The notes beneath the pieces were generated by a model that did no database searches, was not told the origin of the DNA, and saw only the letters and a program-made list of their open reading frames with translations. From contig NZ_BMVP01000002.1 of assembly GCF_014650775.1 (NCBI RefSeq), positions 248,001 through 312,000 of the forward strand: 64,000 nt of DNA, in the 5' to 3' direction. This document shows, in pieces, positions 27,118-36,600 of this stretch (its first letter is position 1; the number at the start of each line of letters is the position of its first letter). Origin of the DNA: Streptomyces cirratus. Its GTDB lineage: Bacteria > Actinomycetota > Actinomycetes > Streptomycetales > Streptomycetaceae. A program made the translations under genes and the position numbers.

Positions 27118-28380
27118 ATGAAGTGGGACCGCCCGGTTTCGGCCGGGCGGCGGGTCGACTGGCTGCTGCGGCCGGCGCCCCGCTCCTGGTGGGCCGTCTC
27201 CCTCGTGATCCTCCTGGCGATCGCCGTCTCCACGAGCCTGCGGGAGAACTGGGGCTCGGACAACGCCTTCGTGGTGAAGGCGGCGGACGCGCTGCTGGCG
27301 GGGAAGTCCCCGTACGAGGACAAGCGCTTCCTCTACCTGCCGAGCGCCGTGATCATGGCGGTGCCGGAGGCGCTGGTGCCGACGTGGGCACTGCGCTGGC
27401 TGCTGCCGCTCGGGATGACCGCGCTGATCGGCGTCGGCTGGTGGGCGGCGCTGAGGCTGTTCTCCGTACCGGTGCGCTCCCGGTTCGCGGTCGGCGGCTT
27501 CGGGCTGTTCGCGCTGGCCTACAAGCCGTACCTGAACCTGGTGCTGATCGGGAACTGGACGGCGATCTCGGCGGCCGCGCTGCCGCTGGCGCTGCTGCTC
27601 GCGCACCGGCGCGCCTGGGGGCCGGCGGGTCTGGTGGTGGGGCTGGCCATCGCCTGCAAGCCGATGCTCGTACCGATCGGGCTGCTGTTCGTACTGGCCC
27701 GGCAGTGGCGGGGGCTGGCCGTGGCGGTGCTGGTCCCGGTCGCCGTGTCGCTGGCGGGGGCGCTGATGATGCCGAGCCCGACGCTGTTCTTCACCAAGAC
27801 GCTGCCGTTCCTCTTCCAGGGGCAGGACGCGTACGCGCTGCCGTGGGACGCCTCGCCGATCGCGGTGCTGCCGCGGCTGGGGGTGCCGCAGCCGGTCGCG
27901 GTGCTGCTGACGGGGGCGGGGGCGCTGGGCGGGCTGGTCGCGGCGTGGCGGCGGTGGCGGCGCACGGACGGTCCGGGGGACGCGGACGGGGGAGAGCTGC
28001 GGCTCGCGGAGACGGCCTGCATGGTGATGCTCGCCGCATTCCTGGTCTCGCGGCCGTCCTTCGACCACTACCTGCTGGTGGTGCTCCCGCTGCTGCTGGC
28101 GTCGGGGGTGCGGCCGGGTTCGATGCCCCGCTCGCCCTGGTTCTGGCTGGCCCTGACGCCCCAGGTGGCGCTGTTGCCGTGGCCGTCCGAGCTGGGCCAC
28201 AAGCGGCGCGCGTTCAAGGACTGCGCGACCCTGTGCGGGCTCGCGATCATGCTGGCGCGTCGAGCGCTGCGTTCCGTTCGGGTTACCCTGTATCCAGTAA
28301 CAACTGCGGGGTCCCCACCCAGGACCGAACCGGAGTGCGCCGCGACGCCAGCAGCATCGGCATCGCGGACCGCGTTTTGA
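27118..28380 (+). CDS. GT87-like polyprenol-phosphomannose-dependent mannosyltransferase
   Basis: A 420-residue membrane protein with about ten hydrophobic segments. The early loop after the first helix carries SDNAFVVKAADALLAGKSPYED, typical of DUF2029/GT87 alpha-mannosyltransferases that use polyprenol-phosphate-mannose, and the core has ACKPMLVPIGLLF. It may add mannose to phosphatidylinositol mannosides, lipoglycans or glycoproteins. Two starts compete: ATG 27118, 7 bases after a -10-like TAGCAT (27105-27110), and GTG 27091 behind GGGAGG. I use 27118. The C-terminal 45 residues are polar and overlap the rplM promoter. Confidence 0.75.
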   Translation: MKWDRPVSAGRRVDWLLRPAPRSWWAVSLVILLAIAVSTSLRENWGSDNAFVVKAADALLAGKSPYEDKRFLYLPSAVIMAVPEALVPTWALRWLLPLGMTALIGVGWWAALRLFSVPVRSRFAVGGFGLFALAYKPYLNLVLIGNWTAISAAALPLALLLAHRRAWGPAGLVVGLAIACKPMLVPIGLLFVLARQWRGLAVAVLVPVAVSLAGALMMPSPTLFFTKTLPFLFQGQDAYALPWDASPIAVLPRLGVPQPVAVLLTGAGALGGLVAAWRRWRRTDGPGDADGGELRLAETACMVMLAAFLVSRPSFDHYLLVVLPLLLASGVRPGSMPRSPWFWLALTPQVALLPWPSELGHKRRAFKDCATLCGLAIMLARRALRSVRVTLYPVTTAGSPPRTEPECAATPAASASRTAF

Positions 28381-28406
28381 CCCGTACGGGTCCTCTTGGG
28401 TACTCT
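28377..28406 (+). promoter_or_regulatory. rplM-rpsI promoter
   Basis: TTGACC (28377-28382) and TACTCT (28401-28406) are separated by 18 bases. The -35 overlaps the TGA stop of the mannosyltransferase gene. The spacer includes most of a 14-base palindrome (GACCCGTACGGGTC, 28379-28392), a possible operator. It would give a leader of about 200 bases. Confidence 0.7.
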
Positions 28407-28611
28407 GCTGGTTTGTTATGCGTATTGGCTTGCTCATTCTCACGTGAAAGGGCCTTACGCCGGTCCACCGGGCCGATGACCAGCGGTTCACTCGGGTTGC
28501 GTCCCCGATGTGAGCGAGGGCTGTCGTGATCGTCCGTGGTGACCCTGTCAGGACCTTCCCGTGGGGTTTGCGCCCCTGGGATACCACCACTGAAGAAGCG
28601 AAGGCATACGC

Positions 28612-29055
28612 GTGCGTACGTTCAGCCCCAAGCCCGGCGACATCTCGCGCCAGTGGCTCGTCATTGACGCCCAGGACGTAGTCCTCGGCCGTCTGGCGAC
28701 CCAGGCCGCTGCCCTCCTGCGGGGCAAGCACAAGCCGACCTATGCGCCCCACATGGACATGGGCGACTTCGTCATCATCGTCAACGCCGACAAGGTTCAC
28801 CTGTCCGGCAACAAGGCGTCCCAGAAGATGGCGTACCGCCACTCCGGCTTCCCGGGTGGTCTGCGTTCCGTGCGTTACGACGACCTCCTGGCGAACAACC
28901 CGGAGAAGGCCGTCGAGAAGGCCGTCAAGGGCATGCTCCCCAAGAACACCCTGGGCCGTCAGATGCTCTCGAAGCTGAAGGTCTACTCGGGCGACCAGCA
29001 CCCCCACGCTGCCCAGCAGCCGGTGCCGTTCGAGATCACCCAGGTCGCGCAGTAG
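28612..29055 (+). CDS. rplM: 50S ribosomal protein L13
   Basis: A 147-residue protein with the L13 signatures [20 protein letters not shown] and [20 protein letters not shown]. It is an early 50S assembly protein. The start is GTG at 28612 with GAAGCGAAGG upstream. It forms the standard pair with rpsI, 42 bases downstream, and is read from the promoter at 28377-28406. Confidence 0.98.
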   Translation: MRTFSPKPGDISRQWLVIDAQDVVLGRLATQAAALLRGKHKPTYAPHMDMGDFVIIVNADKVHLSGNKASQKMAYRHSGFPGGLRSVRYDDLLANNPEKAVEKAVKGMLPKNTLGRQMLSKLKVYSGDQHPHAAQQPVPFEITQVAQ

Positions 29056-29097
29056 TTCCGGCCACCCCCTAAGACGTAGAGAATTCTGAGGAGAATC

Positions 29098-29613
29098 GTG
29101 GCCGAGACCACCGTCGAGACCCCCATCGAGGGCGACGAGACGTACGACGCTGTTACCACTTTCGAGTCCGAGGCGCCGGAGGGCGACTACACCTCCGAGT
29201 CCCTCGCCGGCCGCTTCGGTGACCCGCAGCCGGCCGCCGGCCTGGGTCGTCGCAAGAACGCCATCGCGCGCGTCCGGATCGTCCCGGGCACCGGCAAGTG
29301 GAAGATCAACGGTCGCACCCTTGAGGACTACTTCCCCAACAAGGTGCACCAGCAGGAAGTCAACGAGCCGTTCAAGCTCCTGGAGCTGGACAACCGTTAC
29401 GACGTCATCGCCCGCATCTCGGGTGGCGGCGTCTCCGGCCAGGCCGGCGCCCTGCGCCTCGGCGTGGCCCGTGCGCTGAACGAGGCGGACGTCGACAACA
29501 ACCGCCCGGCGCTCAAGAAGGCCGGCTTCCTCTCCCGCGACGACCGTGCGGTCGAGCGCAAGAAGGCCGGTCTCAAGAAGGCCCGTAAGGCTCCGCAGTA
29601 CAGCAAGCGTTAA
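29098..29613 (+). CDS. rpsI: 30S ribosomal protein S9
   Basis: A 171-residue protein. Residues 45-171 are the S9 core ([20 protein letters not shown] and [19 protein letters not shown]). It ends in the KAPQYSKR tail that reaches the P-site tRNA. An acidic N-terminal extension of about 45 residues is typical of actinobacteria. The GTG start follows GAGGAGAATC. Confidence 0.97.
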   Translation: MAETTVETPIEGDETYDAVTTFESEAPEGDYTSESLAGRFGDPQPAAGLGRRKNAIARVRIVPGTGKWKINGRTLEDYFPNKVHQQEVNEPFKLLELDNRYDVIARISGGGVSGQAGALRLGVARALNEADVDNNRPALKKAGFLSRDDRAVERKKAGLKKARKAPQYSKR

Positions 29614-29632
29614 TCTGCGCCTGCTGTTCTGC

Positions 29633-29680
29633 AACGAAACCGCCCCGGCAGCACTCTCTGTGCTGCCGGGGCGGTTCGTT
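29633..29680. terminator. Strong terminator after rpsI
   Basis: A 21-bp stem with one bulged A (29633-29654 and 29660-29680; core CCGCCCCGGCAGCAC) and a 5-base loop. Ends on TTCGTTT. It begins 20 bases after the rpsI stop. Confidence 0.85.
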
Positions 29681-29749
29681 TACCGCCACAAGCGGCACAT
29701 ACCTGTCACACAGCGGCACTAAGCGAAGCGTGAACTCGGGAGGACAACA

Positions 29750-31108
29750 GTGGGACGACTCTTCGGGACGGACGGTGTACGAGGCGTCGCCAACGCGGAT
29801 CTGACGGCCGAGCTCGCGCTCGGTCTCTCCGTGGCGGCCGCGCACGTACTGGCGGAGGCGGGCACCTTCGCCGGTCACCGGGCCACCGCCGTGGTCGGCC
29901 GGGACCCCCGCGCTTCCGGCGAGTTCCTGGAGGCCGCGGTCGTCGCGGGCCTCGCGAGCGCGGGCGTGGACGTCCTGCGCGTCGGTGTGCTGCCCACCCC
30001 GGCGGTGGCGTATCTCACCGGTGCGCTGGGCGCCGACCTCGGCGTGATGCTGTCCGCCAGCCACAACGCGATGCCGGACAACGGCATCAAGTTCTTCGCG
30101 CGGGGCGGGCACAAGCTCGCCGACGAACTGGAGGACCGGATCGAGGCCGTCTACGACGAGCACCGCACCGGCGCCCCCTGGGACCGGCCCACCGGCGCGG
30201 GCGTCGGCCGGGTCTCGGACTACACCGAGGGCTTCGAGAAGTACGTCGCCCACCTGATCGGGGCCCTCCCCAACCGCATCGAAGGCCTCAAGGTCGTCCT
30301 GGACGAGGCCCACGGCGCGGCCGCGTACGTCTCCCCCGAGGCCTTCGCCCGGGCCGGTGCGGAGATCATCACGATCGGCGCGGAGCCCGACGGCCTGAAC
30401 ATCAACGACGGCTGCGGCTCCACCCACCTCGCTCTGCTCAAGCAGGCCGTCGTCGAGCACGGGGCCGACTTCGGCATCGCGCACGACGGCGACGCCGACC
30501 GCTGCCTGGCCGTGGACGCCTCCGGCGCGGAGGTCGACGGGGACCAGATCCTCGCGGTGCTGGCCATGGCCATGCGCGAGGCGGGACAGCTGCGCGAGAA
30601 CACCGTGGTCGGCACCGTGATGTCGAACCTGGGCTTCAAGCTGGCCATGGAGGCCGAGGGCATCCAGGTCGTGCAGACCGGGGTCGGCGACCGCTACGTG
30701 CTGGAGTCGATGAAGGAGCACGGGTACGCGCTCGGCGGCGAGCAGTCCGGCCACGTGATCATCCTCGACCACGCGACGACCGGCGACGGCACCCTGACCG
30801 GGCTGCTGCTGGCGGCCCGCGTCGCGGCCACCGGGCGGTCCCTGGCGGAGCTGGCGGGTGTGATGCAGCGGCTGCCGCAGGTGCTGATCAACGTGCCCGA
30901 CGTGGACAAGTCCCGCGTCGGCACCTCCGGCGAGCTGGCGGCCGCGGTGGGCGAAGCCGAGCGCGAGCTGGGCGCCACCGGGCGGGTGCTGCTGCGTCCC
31001 TCGGGTACGGAGCCGCTCGTACGGGTGATGGTGGAGGCCGCCGACATCGAGCAGGCCCGTGCCGTCGCGGGACGCCTCGCGGACGTCGTCAAGTCGGCGC
31101 TCGGCTAG
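29750..31108 (+). CDS. glmM: Phosphoglucosamine mutase
   Basis: A 452-residue enzyme that converts glucosamine-6-phosphate to glucosamine-1-phosphate for UDP-GlcNAc and peptidoglycan. The phosphoserine loop [18 protein letters not shown] is near residue 105. The metal loop [12 protein letters not shown] is near 245, the sugar loop GGEQSGH near 330, and the phosphate loop [12 protein letters not shown] near the C-terminus. The start is GTG 29750 after GGGAGGACAAC. glmS, the preceding step in the pathway, lies 3 kb downstream. Confidence 0.97.
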   Translation: MGRLFGTDGVRGVANADLTAELALGLSVAAAHVLAEAGTFAGHRATAVVGRDPRASGEFLEAAVVAGLASAGVDVLRVGVLPTPAVAYLTGALGADLGVMLSASHNAMPDNGIKFFARGGHKLADELEDRIEAVYDEHRTGAPWDRPTGAGVGRVSDYTEGFEKYVAHLIGALPNRIEGLKVVLDEAHGAAAYVSPEAFARAGAEIITIGAEPDGLNINDGCGSTHLALLKQAVVEHGADFGIAHDGDADRCLAVDASGAEVDGDQILAVLAMAMREAGQLRENTVVGTVMSNLGFKLAMEAEGIQVVQTGVGDRYVLESMKEHGYALGGEQSGHVIILDHATTGDGTLTGLLLAARVAATGRSLAELAGVMQRLPQVLINVPDVDKSRVGTSGELAAAVGEAERELGATGRVLLRPSGTEPLVRVMVEAADIEQARAVAGRLADVVKSALG

Positions 31109-31134
31109 GGGGTGTCAGTCCCCGTCGGGATCCG

Positions 31135-31169
31135 TGAGCCCCGTCGCCCCTCGCGGGTGGCGGGGCTCA
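31135..31169. terminator. Bidirectional terminator between glmM and DUF389 gene
   Basis: A 9-bp outer stem TGAGCCCCG/CGGGGCTCA with an inner imperfect CCC/GGG extension lies between the two convergent genes; its right end overlaps the last codons of the minus-strand gene. Confidence 0.65.
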
Positions 31170-32120
31170 GGCCTTTGCGGGCGGGGTGCGGCGCAGGCGG
31201 CCGCGCCGGGTGCGCCACAGCAGCTTCTGCGCGTACAGGGTCAGGGTGCCGGCCAGCACGATCGCGCCCAGGTTCACCAGCAGCTGCTCCGCCGAGCCCC
31301 ACGTCTGGTCCACGTCGCCGTAGCTGAGGGCCACCGCGGCGTTGGCGGCCGCCGGGACGGTGGTCACCGAGATCGCCACGCCGACCAGCGCTCCGGACTT
31401 GGCGGAGGTCAGGGACAGCACGCCGACGACCCCGGCGAGCAGGGCCACCACGAAGGAGAACGGGTCCGGCTGCCAGATGAAGCTGGTGTTGGGGCGCGGT
31501 TGCTCCAGCATCGACTGCTCGAACAGGCCCAGCGCGTCCATCACCAGGCTGAACAGGGTGGTCGCGGCCATGCCGACGGCGAAGCCGACCAGCAGGGCGA
31601 GCAGGGAGCGCGCGGCCGGTTTGGGGGCCCGGCGGACCAGGCCGGTGCAGACGCCGGCGAGCGGGCCGAACTCCGGCCCGACGGCCATCGCGCCCACGAT
31701 CAGGATGGCGTTGTCCAGGACCACGCCGCAGGCCGCGATCAGCATCGCGACGATCATGAACGCGGTGTAGGTGATCGTGAGGGTCGACTCCTCGTGGGTC
31801 GCATCGCTCAGCTGCTCCCACAGCACGGCGTCGACCCCCTCGCCGGGCGCCTCCTCCTCGGCCCGGTCGGCGCTCTTGGAGAGGGTCAGGTCGATGTCCT
31901 CGACGGTGATCGAGCCGTCCTCGTCGATGCCGAGCTCCCGCAGCGCGTGCAGCAGCTCGTCGCCCGCCTCGCGCGCGACGTCGCAGGTGACGACGTCACC
32001 GGCGGGGACGAGGGCCGCGCCGGTCAGCACCACCAGGTGGGTGGTGCCGACGGACTCCTCGATGAGGCGCAGTACGGCGTGCGTCCGGTCGGGCGGGGTG
32101 ATCATCCGCAGGTGCAGCAT
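31167..32120 (-). CDS. DUF389 membrane protein
   Basis: A 317-residue protein. Residues 1-110 are a soluble, acidic region that may bind a ligand. Residues about 115-300 contain five or six membrane helices with the DUF389 segments DNAILIVGAMAVGPEFGPLA and AKSGALVGVAISVTTVPAAA. The family function is unknown, perhaps small-molecule transport. A -10-like TACTGT (32127-32132, minus strand) sits 6 bases before the ATG, so the transcript may be leaderless. It converges on glmM. Confidence 0.82.
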   Translation of the reverse strand: MLHLRMITPPDRTHAVLRLIEESVGTTHLVVLTGAALVPAGDVVTCDVAREAGDELLHALRELGIDEDGSITVEDIDLTLSKSADRAEEEAPGEGVDAVLWEQLSDATHEESTLTITYTAFMIVAMLIAACGVVLDNAILIVGAMAVGPEFGPLAGVCTGLVRRAPKPAARSLLALLVGFAVGMAATTLFSLVMDALGLFEQSMLEQPRPNTSFIWQPDPFSFVVALLAGVVGVLSLTSAKSGALVGVAISVTTVPAAANAAVALSYGDVDQTWGSAEQLLVNLGAIVLAGTLTLYAQKLLWRTRRGRLRRTPPAKA

Positions 32121-32136
32121 GCCCGAACAGTAGCTT

Positions 32137-33156
32137 TCACAGCTTGCGCAGGCTGAGCTTCTGCACCTTGTGGTCGGGGCCCTTGCGCACGACGAGGGTG
32201 GCGCGGCCCCGGGTCGGGGCCACGTTCTCCATCAGGTTGGGCCTGTTGATGGTCCGCCACATCGTCTGCGCGTACTCCAGGGCCTCCTCCTCGGAGACCT
32301 GCGTGTACTTGCGGAAGTAGGAGAAAGGATTCTGGAAGGCGGTCTCGCGCAGTTTCCGGAACCGGTTGAGGTACCAGCGCTCGATGTCCTCGGGGCGCGC
32401 GTCCACGTACACGCTGAAGTCGAAGTAGTCGGCGAGACCCACCCGGGTCCGGCCGTCCTTGCCGGGAAGGGCCGGCTGGAGGACGTTGAGCCCCTCGACG
32501 ATGAGGATGTCCGGGCGGCGGACGACGAGCTGCTCGCCGGGGACGATGTCGTAGATCAGGTGCGAGTAGACCGGGGCCGTGACCTCGTCCTTGCCCGCTT
32601 TGATGTCGGCGACGAAGCGGGTGAGCGCGCGGCGGTCGTACGACTCGGGGAAACCCTTGCGGGCGGTCAGGCCGCGGCGCTGGAGTTCCTTCATCGGGTA
32701 CAGGAAGCCGTCGGTGGTGACGAGCTCGACGCGGGGGTGCTCGGGCCAGCGGGCGAGCAGGGCCTGGAGCAGACGGGCCACGGTGGACTTGCCGACGGCG
32801 ACGGAGCCGGCGACCCCTATGACGAAGGGGGTCCCCTGCTGGGCGCCGTGGCCGTTGCCGGCGTCGCCGAGGAAGGTGTTGAGGGTGCCGCGGAGGTTGC
32901 TGGTGGCGCCGACGTAGAGGTTCAGGAGGCGGGAGAGCGGGAGGTAGACGTCGCGGACCTCGTCGAGGTCGATGACGTCGCCCAGGCCGCGCAGCCGCTC
33001 GACCTCGTCGGCGGTGAGCGGCAGGGGGGTGCGCTCGCGCAGGGCGCTCCATTCGGCCCGGGTCAGGTCGACGTAGGGGGAGGCCTCGGCGGGCCGGCGG
33101 TGGCCGGCGCGGTCCGTTGCGCGGCCCGGCGTGCTTCGTGGCGGCGAAGTGATCAC
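32137..33156 (-). CDS. coaA: Type I pantothenate kinase
   Basis: A 339-residue enzyme that phosphorylates pantothenate in the first committed step of coenzyme A synthesis. The P-loop [12 protein letters not shown] is near residue 115, and [20 protein letters not shown] and [12 protein letters not shown] are family motifs. The first 25-30 residues are a polar extension. The GTG start at 33156 has no ribosome site, but GACAAT (33163-33168, minus strand) stands 6 bases before it, which suggests a leaderless mRNA. acpS, which uses CoA, is encoded 3 kb away. Confidence 0.95.
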   Translation of the reverse strand: MITSPPRSTPGRATDRAGHRRPAEASPYVDLTRAEWSALRERTPLPLTADEVERLRGLGDVIDLDEVRDVYLPLSRLLNLYVGATSNLRGTLNTFLGDAGNGHGAQQGTPFVIGVAGSVAVGKSTVARLLQALLARWPEHPRVELVTTDGFLYPMKELQRRGLTARKGFPESYDRRALTRFVADIKAGKDEVTAPVYSHLIYDIVPGEQLVVRRPDILIVEGLNVLQPALPGKDGRTRVGLADYFDFSVYVDARPEDIERWYLNRFRKLRETAFQNPFSYFRKYTQVSEEEALEYAQTMWRTINRPNLMENVAPTRGRATLVVRKGPDHKVQKLSLRKL

Positions 33157-33429
33157 AAAGCCATTGTCGGGGCTCGCACTCGCTTATGGGTGGTGTGGTC
33201 GGTCACGTGGGGAGCGGGCCGGGGGCGCGGCGTGCACGGCCGGATCTCGATTGGAGTGTCGTGTCGGTCTCGCGGCGGTCACGATTGGCGGGGGTGTGTG
33301 AAAACCGGATCGTCCGATCGTCCTTCCACCCGTACATTGCTGATCGCCGCAGCTCCGGTGCGCGCCTCTGACCGAGGGTGCCGACCGGGGCTGCCTCTGT
33401 GTGTTCCTTGTTCCGGGGGAGATTTTTTC
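33157..33429. promoter_or_regulatory. Divergent control region, coaA and lipoprotein gene
   Basis: A 273-base gap between divergent genes. The coaA -10 lies at 33163-33168. A palindrome GATCG-TC-CGATC at 33308-33319 could be an operator for the lipoprotein gene. No other clear signal was seen. Confidence 0.4.
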
Positions 33430-34230
33430 GTGCGTACCGTGCTCGTCCGTCGTGCCGTCCTGACCGCCTCGGCGGTGTCCCTGGCCCTGCTGGCCACCGC
33501 CTGCGGGTCGGGCAGGGCCCATGGTGCCAAGGCCGACTTCAAGGCCGGCTCCCAGACCGGCTCCCAGGCGTCCGCCGGGGCTTCGGGCGCGGTTGCGGCG
33601 GGCCCCAAGGGGAAGACGGCGGCCGAGCTGGGCACGCTGCTGGTCACCCAGGCGGACCTGCCGGACCACAAGCTGGAGCCGGTGACGGACGGCGAGGCGC
33701 AGAACGACCCGATCGAGACCGACAAGGCCGCCTGCAAGGCGCTGGCCCAGGCCGAGGGCATGCAGCCGATCGGCACGTCCGCCGCGGTCGCCCGTGTCGT
33801 CGCCAGCGGGAAGCCCCGGCCGGGGGCCGTGGGCGGCGGTGCGGCGCAGCAGCCGGCAGCGGCCGTGGGCGCCGGCCTCAAGGTGACGGCCACGTCGGTC
33901 GCTCTGGTGTCCTACGACGGCAAGGGCGCCGAGGAGGCCATCGCCGCCGTCAAGGACGGCGTCCAGGCGTGTGCGGACGGCTTCTCGGTGACGCAGGCCG
34001 GGGAGAAGACGGACGTCGACGGAGTCAAGGCCGACACCCCGCTCTCCGGCGGCGACGAGGTGGTCTCCTTCAACACCGTGATGGACCTGGGGGACGGCGA
34101 CAAGAACGTGACCCGGGTGGTGGTCCTGCGCAAGGGCAACACCCTCGCGACGTTCACCGCGCTGAGCCTGAGCGGCGAGGCCGAGCAGCCGAAGGCCGTC
34201 GTGGACGCGCAGGCGAAGAAGCTCGGCTGA
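33430..34230 (+). CDS. Secreted lipoprotein of unknown function
   Basis: A 266-residue protein with a lipoprotein signal: basic start (VRTVLVRRAV), hydrophobic core and lipobox LATAC with the lipidated Cys at about 24. A Gly/Ser/Ala/Lys-rich tether follows. The mature part (about 60-266) has one Cys pair (DKAACKALAQ and VQACADGF) that may form a disulfide and a fold of alternating strands and helices ending VVVLRKGNTLATFTALSL. No enzyme motif is seen; it may be a ligand-binding or sensor lipoprotein. The GTG start follows GGGGGAG. Confidence 0.8.
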   Translation: MRTVLVRRAVLTASAVSLALLATACGSGRAHGAKADFKAGSQTGSQASAGASGAVAAGPKGKTAAELGTLLVTQADLPDHKLEPVTDGEAQNDPIETDKAACKALAQAEGMQPIGTSAAVARVVASGKPRPGAVGGGAAQQPAAAVGAGLKVTATSVALVSYDGKGAEEAIAAVKDGVQACADGFSVTQAGEKTDVDGVKADTPLSGGDEVVSFNTVMDLGDGDKNVTRVVVLRKGNTLATFTALSLSGEAEQPKAVVDAQAKKLG

Positions 34231-34254
34231 CGGGCTGACCCGGGCTCAGGCGTC

Positions 34255-34290
34255 AACCCCGCTCCGGCACATTCGCCGGGGCGGGGTTTT
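34255..34290 (+). terminator. Terminator after the lipoprotein gene
   Basis: A 14-bp stem with one G-T pair (AACCCCGC.. and ..GCGGGGTT), a 6-base loop and a TTTT run, 24 bases after the stop codon. It is the best classic rho-independent terminator in the window. Confidence 0.85.
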
Positions 34291-34342
34291 CGTCCTGTTC
34301 AGGTACGGGGCAGGAGCCCGGCATCGGCGTACCCTGCCGCCT

Positions 34343-36193
34343 ATGTGCGGAATTGTGGGTTACGTGGGAGCGCAGTCGGCGCTCGATGTGGTCATCGCCG
34401 GACTCAAGCGGCTGGAGTACCGCGGCTACGACTCGGCCGGTGTCGCCGTGCTCGCGGACGGGGGACTCGACTCCGTCAAGAAGGCCGGCAAGCTGGTCAA
34501 CCTGGAGAAGGAACTGGTCGGGCATCCGCTGCCGGCCGGGTCCACGGGCCTCGGGCACACCCGGTGGGCGACCCACGGCGGGCCCACCGACGTCAACGCC
34601 CATCCGCACCTCGACAACGCGGGGCGCGTGGCGGTCGTGCACAACGGGATCATCGAGAACTTCGCCGAGCTGCGTGCCGAACTCGCCGAGCGCGGCCACA
34701 AGCTGGAGTCCGAGACGGACACCGAGGTCGTGGCGCACCTGCTCGCCGAGCAGTTCGACGCCGCCTCCGGGGACCTGGCGGAGGCCATGCGGCGGGTCTG
34801 CCGGCGGCTGCATGGCGCGTTCACGCTGGTCGCGGTGCACGCCGACGCGCCGGAGGTGGTGGTCGGCGCGCGCCGGAACTCCCCCTTGGTGGTGGGCGTC
34901 GGGGAGGGTGAGAACTTCCTCGCCTCGGACGTGGCCGCGTTCATCGCCCACACGCGGTCCGCGATCGAGCTGGGGCAGGACCAGGTCGTCGAGCTCCGCC
35001 GCGAAGGGGTGACGGTGACCAACTTCGACGGTTCGGTCGCGACGGTGCGGGCGTACCACGTGGACTGGGACGCCTCGGCGGCCGAGAAGGGGGGATACGA
35101 CTACTTCATGCTCAAGGAGATCGCCGAGCAGCCGAAGGCTGTCGCCGACACCCTCCTGGGCAGGATCGACGCGAGCGGCCTGCTGACCCTGGACGAGGTG
35201 CGCATCCCCGCCTCGGTGCTCCGCGAGGTCGACAAGGTCGTGATCGTGGCGTGCGGTACGGCGTACCACGCGGGCATGATCGCGAAGCTGGCCATCGAGC
35301 ACTGGACCCGCATCCCGTGCGAGACGGAGCTGGCCAGCGAGTTCCGCTACCGTGACCCGATCCTGGACCAGCGGACGCTGGTGATCGCGATCTCGCAGTC
35401 CGGCGAGACCATGGACACCCTGATGGCGCTGCGGCACGCGCGCGAGCAGGGCGCCAAGGTGCTGGCCGTCTGCAACACGAACGGGTCGACGATCCCCCGC
35501 GAATCGGACGCCGTGCTGTACACGCACGCCGGTCCGGAGGTGGCCGTCGCCTCGACCAAGGCGTTCCTGACGCAGCTGGTGGCCTGCTATCTGGTCGCGC
35601 TCTACCTCGGGCAGGTACGGGGCACGAAGTGGGGCGACGAGATCCGCGCGGTGATCCGGGAGCTGTCGGACATCGCCGCGGCGGTGGACACGGTGCTGGA
35701 GACGATGGAGCCGGTACGGGCGCTGGCGCGTTCGCTGGCCGACAAGAACACGGTGCTGTTCCTCGGGCGCCACGTCGGGTACCCGGTGGCGCTGGAGGGT
35801 GCGCTCAAGCTCAAGGAGCTGGCGTACATGCACGCGGAGGGCTTCGCGGCCGGCGAGCTCAAGCACGGACCGATCGCGCTGATCGAGGAGGACCTGCCGG
35901 TGGTGGTCGTGGTGCCGTCGCCGCGCGGGCGCTCGGTGCTGCACGACAAGATCGTGTCGAACATCCAGGAGATCCGGGCCCGCGGGGCTCGTACGATCGT
36001 GATCGCGGAGGAGGGTGACGAGGCGGTGGTCCCGTACGCGGACCACCTGATCCGCATCCCGGCCACCCCGACACTGCTCCAGCCGCTGGTGGCGGCGGTG
36101 CCGTTGCAGGTGTTCGCGTGCGAGCTGGCGACCGCGCGGGGCAACGAGGTGGACCAGCCGCGTAACCTCGCCAAATCCGTCACGGTCGAATAG
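34343..36193 (+). CDS. glmS: Glucosamine-6-phosphate synthase (glutamine-hydrolysing)
   Basis: A 616-residue enzyme making glucosamine-6-phosphate from fructose-6-phosphate and glutamine. The catalytic Cys is residue 2 (MCGIVGYVG), exposed by Met removal. Glutaminase residues occur in GHTRWATHGGPTDVNAHPH. Two SIS domains follow (CGTAYHAG, ISQSGETMDTL; later GRHVGYPVALEGALKLKEL), and the protein ends LAKSVTVE. ATG 34343 lies 7 bases after TACCCT (34330-34335), so the mRNA is probably leaderless. I see no glmS ribozyme. acpS follows after 12 bases. Confidence 0.97.
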   Translation: MCGIVGYVGAQSALDVVIAGLKRLEYRGYDSAGVAVLADGGLDSVKKAGKLVNLEKELVGHPLPAGSTGLGHTRWATHGGPTDVNAHPHLDNAGRVAVVHNGIIENFAELRAELAERGHKLESETDTEVVAHLLAEQFDAASGDLAEAMRRVCRRLHGAFTLVAVHADAPEVVVGARRNSPLVVGVGEGENFLASDVAAFIAHTRSAIELGQDQVVELRREGVTVTNFDGSVATVRAYHVDWDASAAEKGGYDYFMLKEIAEQPKAVADTLLGRIDASGLLTLDEVRIPASVLREVDKVVIVACGTAYHAGMIAKLAIEHWTRIPCETELASEFRYRDPILDQRTLVIAISQSGETMDTLMALRHAREQGAKVLAVCNTNGSTIPRESDAVLYTHAGPEVAVASTKAFLTQLVACYLVALYLGQVRGTKWGDEIRAVIRELSDIAAAVDTVLETMEPVRALARSLADKNTVLFLGRHVGYPVALEGALKLKELAYMHAEGFAAGELKHGPIALIEEDLPVVVVVPSPRGRSVLHDKIVSNIQEIRARGARTIVIAEEGDEAVVPYADHLIRIPATPTLLQPLVAAVPLQVFACELATARGNEVDQPRNLAKSVTVE

Positions 36194-36205
36194 GGGCATG
36201 GTGTT

Positions 36206-36574
36206 GTGATTATCGGTGTGGGCATTGACGTTGCCGAGATCGAGCGGTTCGGCGCCGCCCTGGAGCGGACGCCGCACCTCGCGCAACGGCTCTTCGTCGA
36301 CGCCGAGTTGACCCTGCCGAGCGGCGAGCGACGCGGGACCGCCTCGCTCGCCGCCCGGTTCGCGGCCAAGGAGGCACTCGCCAAGGCGCTCGGCGCGCCC
36401 GGCGGGATGCTGTGGACCGACGCCGAGGTGTACGTCGAGGAGACCGGGCAGCCACGGGTGCGGGTGTCCGGGACGGTCGAGGCACGGGCGTCGGCGCTCG
36501 GCGTGAAGTCGTGGCACATCTCGCTCAGTCACGACGCGGGCGTGGCCTCCGCCGTGGTCATCGCCGAGGGGTAG
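36206..36574 (+). CDS. acpS: Holo-[acyl-carrier-protein] synthase
   Basis: A 122-residue enzyme that transfers 4'-phosphopantetheine from CoA to acyl carrier protein. The two family motifs are [10 protein letters not shown] (Mg-binding Asp) and [13 protein letters not shown] (Glu and Lys), with the C-terminal [17 protein letters not shown]. The start is GTG 36206. It follows glmS by 12 bases and precedes the NAD(P)HX repair gene by 26 bases, so the three are probably one operon. Confidence 0.95.
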   Translation: MIIGVGIDVAEIERFGAALERTPHLAQRLFVDAELTLPSGERRGTASLAARFAAKEALAKALGAPGGMLWTDAEVYVEETGQPRVRVSGTVEARASALGVKSWHISLSHDAGVASAVVIAEG

Positions 36575-36600
36575 CCCCGGTTATCGGGCAGGGTGGTGGC

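Noticed and set aside
32170..33429. Plus-strand open frame running from the coaA region into the lipoprotein gene
   Set aside because: Only the part from GTG 33430 has a signal peptide and ribosome site; the upstream part is antisense to coaA.
34231..34342. glmS ribozyme or riboswitch before glmS
   Set aside because: The gap is a terminator plus a promoter whose -10 lies 7 bases from the start codon; there is no room for a leader RNA.
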